Source: an uncultured Roseburia sp. (GTDB taxonomy: Bacteria > Bacillota > Clostridia > Lachnospirales > Lachnospiraceae). Taken from it: a stretch of 7,959 nucleotides of DNA. The translations under genes were made by a program, and so were the position numbers. Positions within the stretch are counted from its first letter, which is position 1. Each line of letters begins with the position of its first letter. The stretch lies in NCBI GenBank assembly GCA_934307185.1, contig CAKRCJ010000096.1:1-7959 (forward strand), written 5' to 3'. Positions 6,316 to 7,959 of this stretch are shown piece after piece. The notes under the pieces are model-generated. The model saw only the letters and a program-made list of their open reading frames with translations. It did not search any database and had not been told where the DNA came from.

Positions 6316-7047
6316 ATGAGCAGTAAATTTGTTGCCTGCCTGGGAAAAGGCGGGCAGAGAGATATGGCGGAGTCATTTGCCAAACGCGCAGGTGTTGAAC
6401 TTTTGGATAAGCCGGGAGAAGAACTGACCGTTCTTTTTGATGCAAAGGGGGTTTCACTGACAGGCTACGGCTTAAGCTATCAGGGAGATTTTGAAGGAAT
6501 GTTACACCGGGTAAGCGATGGCAGACTTTCGCATGAGATGCTAGTGCGCGCAGCAAAGACAGCAGACACAGGCTTAAAAGGAATTGATGCAACTGCCGGA
6601 ATGGGAGAGGACGCTTTTTTGCTTGCCGCATATGGTTACGAGATGACCTTATACGAACAAAATCCGGTGGTCGCTGTGCTTTTAAAGGATGCGCTCCGCA
6701 GGGCAAAGAAAAATCCAAAGTTAAAAGACATTGTCGGCAGAATGGAACTCGTAGAGGGCAACAGTGTAGATCATTTGAAAAGCCGGGTCGATAATGTAGA
6801 TTTGATTTACTTAGACCCAATGTTTCCGGGCAGGCAGAAATCAGGATTGATTAATAAAAAACTTCAGTTAATTCAGAAATTAGAGCCGCCGTGTTCGGAC
6901 GAAGTGGAATTGTTTGAAGCCGCAATTGGGGCAAAGCCAGCAAAAATCATTGTAAAGCGCCCACTAAAAAGTCCGTTTCTGGCAGGCAAAAATCCAACCT
7001 ATGAATTAAAAGGGAAAGCAATCCGATATGACTGCTATGCATTATAG
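6316..7047 (+). CDS. rsmJ: 16S rRNA (guanine1516-N2)-methyltransferase RsmJ
   Basis: The 243-residue protein matches the RsmJ/YhiQ family, which uses S-adenosylmethionine to make m2G1516 in 16S rRNA (E. coli numbering); the E. coli enzyme is about 250 aa. Diagnostic motifs appear in the expected order: DATAGMGEDAF (91-101, SAM-binding loop), YEQNPVVAVLL with Glu114 and Asn116, YLDPMFP with the catalytic-type DPMFP at 167-171, the following QKS, VKRP with Lys214, and a C-terminal KGKAIRYDCY corresponding to the E. coli KGHRFDIY. The start is supported by GGGAG at 6304-6308, 7 bases upstream. The N-terminal 85 residues diverge from the proteobacterial enzymes, as expected across phyla. msrC follows after 20 bases, so the two are probably co-transcribed. 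Confidence 0.87.
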   Translation: MSSKFVACLGKGGQRDMAESFAKRAGVELLDKPGEELTVLFDAKGVSLTGYGLSYQGDFEGMLHRVSDGRLSHEMLVRAAKTADTGLKGIDATAGMGEDAFLLAAYGYEMTLYEQNPVVAVLLKDALRRAKKNPKLKDIVGRMELVEGNSVDHLKSRVDNVDLIYLDPMFPGRQKSGLINKKLQLIQKLEPPCSDEVELFEAAIGAKPAKIIVKRPLKSPFLAGKNPTYELKGKAIRYDCYAL

Positions 7048-7067
7048 ATAATACGTGAGGAAAAATT

Positions 7068-7517
7068 ATGACAGAACAATACCGATTAATAAATGAACAA
7101 TTAAAATGTCTCATTGAAGATGTAGATTATGACATTACAAACTATGCGAATGCATCTGCCTTACTGTTTCAGTCGTTGGAAAATATTAACTGGGCAGGCT
7201 TTTATTTTATGCGGGACGGTGCATTGGTGCTTGGACCATTTCAGGGAAAAACAGCCTGCACGAAAATTGCAGTCGGGAAAGGGGTATGCGGAACAGCGGT
7301 TGCATTGGATAAAATAATGTGCGTTCCAGATGTCCATGAATTTCCGGGACATATTGCCTGTGACTGTGCCTCCGAGTCTGAAATTGTACTTCCAATTCAT
7401 AAAAACGGAGAAATCATCGGTGTGCTGGATATTGACAGCCCTATCAGAGAACGGTTTCAAAAAGAGGACGAGGAAGGACTTACCGTGTTTGTAAAATTGC
7501 TGGAGAATGTGCTATAA
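7068..7517 (+). CDS. msrC: Free methionine-(R)-sulfoxide reductase (GAF-domain fRMsr)
   Basis: A 149-residue single GAF-domain enzyme that reduces free L-methionine-(R)-sulfoxide to methionine in the cytoplasm, using thioredoxin as reductant. Family hallmarks are NWAGFYF, LGPFQGKTAC, GKGVCGTA, VPDVHEFPGHIACD and SESEIVLP. The three functional cysteines are present: Cys64, Cys74 and Cys98, with the same spacing (10 and 24 residues) as Cys84, Cys94 and Cys118 of E. coli MsrC, so Cys98 should be the catalytic residue. Extra cysteines at 84 and 100 are not part of the known mechanism. The N-terminus is about 15 residues shorter than in E. coli. GAGG at 7057-7060, 7 bases before the ATG, supports the start. 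It lies 20 bases after rsmJ with no promoter or terminator between them. Confidence 0.92.
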   Translation: MTEQYRLINEQLKCLIEDVDYDITNYANASALLFQSLENINWAGFYFMRDGALVLGPFQGKTACTKIAVGKGVCGTAVALDKIMCVPDVHEFPGHIACDCASESEIVLPIHKNGEIIGVLDIDSPIRERFQKEDEEGLTVFVKLLENVL

Positions 7518-7520
7518 ACC

Positions 7521-7836
7521 GGAGTTTAATGAAACAAATGACGCTGCCACATTGTCAGGCTGTGTTATGGATTTGAAAAGACTTTTTTGGGAGTCTGCTA
7601 CGAATAAAAAACGCAGGGATGGCATCGAAAATTCCATTGCCCAAAGCATTACGATAAGCCTCAAAAAGCAAGAAAAATGGAAGCAGTGGCTTCCACTTTT
7701 CTTAGAGTCTTATCTTCATTGGGCAGAGGAATTTTGATGCCATCCCTGCGTTTTTTATTCCAATCAGGTTTGCGAGAAGTCTTTTCAAATCCATCTCAAT
7801 AGTTCATGATGTGGCAGCTGGTTTTCATTAAACCCC
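7521..7836. repeat. Long imperfect palindrome (about 316 nt), MITE-like or foldback element
   Basis: Successive segments pair symmetrically around a four-base loop at 7685-7688. From the outside in they are 7521-7535 with 7821-7836 (GGRGTTTAATGAAA ends), 7543-7552 with 7809-7818, a perfect 17 bp at 7567-7583 with 7778-7794, and a perfect 24 bp at 7603-7626 with 7736-7759. Further inside are 7628-7635 with 7728-7735, 7638-7644 with 7719-7725, 7653-7658 with 7709-7714, and 7670-7684 with 7689-7703 (one mismatch). It begins 4 bases after the msrC stop. A six-T run (7751-7756) falls within the paired 3' arm, where it would follow the GC-rich part of the stem. No clear target-site duplication is visible, so insertion is inferred and not shown. 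It contains a 76-codon open frame that is a by-product of the repeat. Confidence 0.8.
7603..7759 (+). terminator. Probable transcription end for rsmJ-msrC within the palindrome
   Basis: The perfect 24-bp inner arms have the form A-run, CGCAGGGATGGC ... GCCATCCCTGCG, T-run. This is the same layout as the terminator at 1155-1205, but with a large, itself base-paired, interior of about 109 nt. GC-rich pairs directly followed by six T residues (7751-7756) could end transcription from msrC, and in reverse on the other strand. The unusually large interior makes efficient termination uncertain. No other terminator is visible after msrC. Confidence 0.4.
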
Positions 7837-7948
7837 TAGTAAATGCCTGGCACTGGCACTTCAAATTATTAAAGAACTGCACAAAGACCTCAAACCGGAT
7901 CTAGATAACGTAGATTTGCAGATTTTGTGGCTATCGTTCACAACATAG
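7832..7948 (+). other. Unassigned tail; short open frame, possibly a coding remnant
   Basis: Between the palindrome and the window edge the only protein-like stretch is a frame open from 7832 to a TAG at 7946-7948. It includes IIKELHKDLKPDLDNVDLQI but has no ATG, GTG or TTG with a ribosome binding site. On the minus strand a frame is open from the window edge down to a TGA at 7861-7863 (32 codons), which could be the end of a gene entering from the right. I recognise neither. The segment may be debris of a broken gene. Confidence 0.15.
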
Positions 7949-7959
7949 ATTGCGGCAGC

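Noticed and set aside
6299..6820. A 173-codon minus-strand open frame opposite rsmJ
   Set aside because: RsmJ motifs are unambiguous on the + strand; the antisense translation is Leu/Arg/Pro/Ser-rich with no domain, and it would start inside the rsmJ core.
7507..7737. A 76-codon + strand open frame after msrC
   Set aside because: It overlaps msrC and lies almost wholly inside the long palindrome. Both arms give a similar MDLKRL start when read from opposite strands, which is expected from an inverted repeat and not from a gene.
1..7959. CRISPR arrays, tRNA or rRNA genes, phage or toxin-antitoxin modules
   Set aside because: I saw no regularly spaced repeats with unique spacers, no tRNA-like cloverleaf or rRNA-like segment, and no integrase, transposase, toxin or antitoxin reading frame on either strand.

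Overview
The window looks like chromosomal DNA of a low-to-moderate-GC Firmicute, most likely Lachnospiraceae (Clostridia). This rests on the gene families, strong AGGAG/GGGAG ribosome binding sites, intrinsic terminators with long T-runs, a near-consensus vegetative promoter and a CcpA-type cre box; no marker gene fixes the genus. All convincing genes are on the + strand.

Layout. (1) 1-1234: a possible last few codons of an upstream gene, then a strong promoter overlapped by a perfect-consensus cre box, driving a ROK-family glucokinase. The gene is closed by a very strong hairpin terminator that sits inside a nested inverted repeat. (2) 1304-2374: a cytoplasmic protein with a transglutaminase-like Cys-His-Asp core and an unrecognised N-terminal beta-rich region. 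(3) 2375-2586: a regulatory interval with a TATAAT box, a hairpin terminator and TTTACC repeats, two of them extended and 21 bp apart, directly upstream of the ABC genes. (4) 2587-6166: two half-size ABC exporters (598 and 593 aa) one base apart, probably a heterodimer. (5) 6167-6315: an extended -10 promoter followed by another hairpin terminator. (6) 6316-7517: rsmJ (16S rRNA m2G methyltransferase) and msrC (free methionine-(R)-sulfoxide reductase), a short housekeeping operon. (7) 7518-7959: no convincing gene; a roughly 316-nt imperfect palindrome fills most of it, and the last 120 bases are unassigned.

How it fits together. Glucokinase feeds glycolysis, and its promoter reads as carbon-catabolite controlled. 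The ABC pair has its own regulatory region and looks like an inducible export or resistance pump. Its substrate cannot be read from the sequence. RsmJ and MsrC are linked only by co-transcription.

The most notable observations are the long palindrome at 7521-7836; its recognisable similarity to the shorter nested repeat at 1125-1234, which points to a dispersed foldback repeat family; the paired direct repeats upstream of the exporter; and two stop-TATAAT-hairpin modules that could make short RNAs. I found no clearly new multi-gene system.
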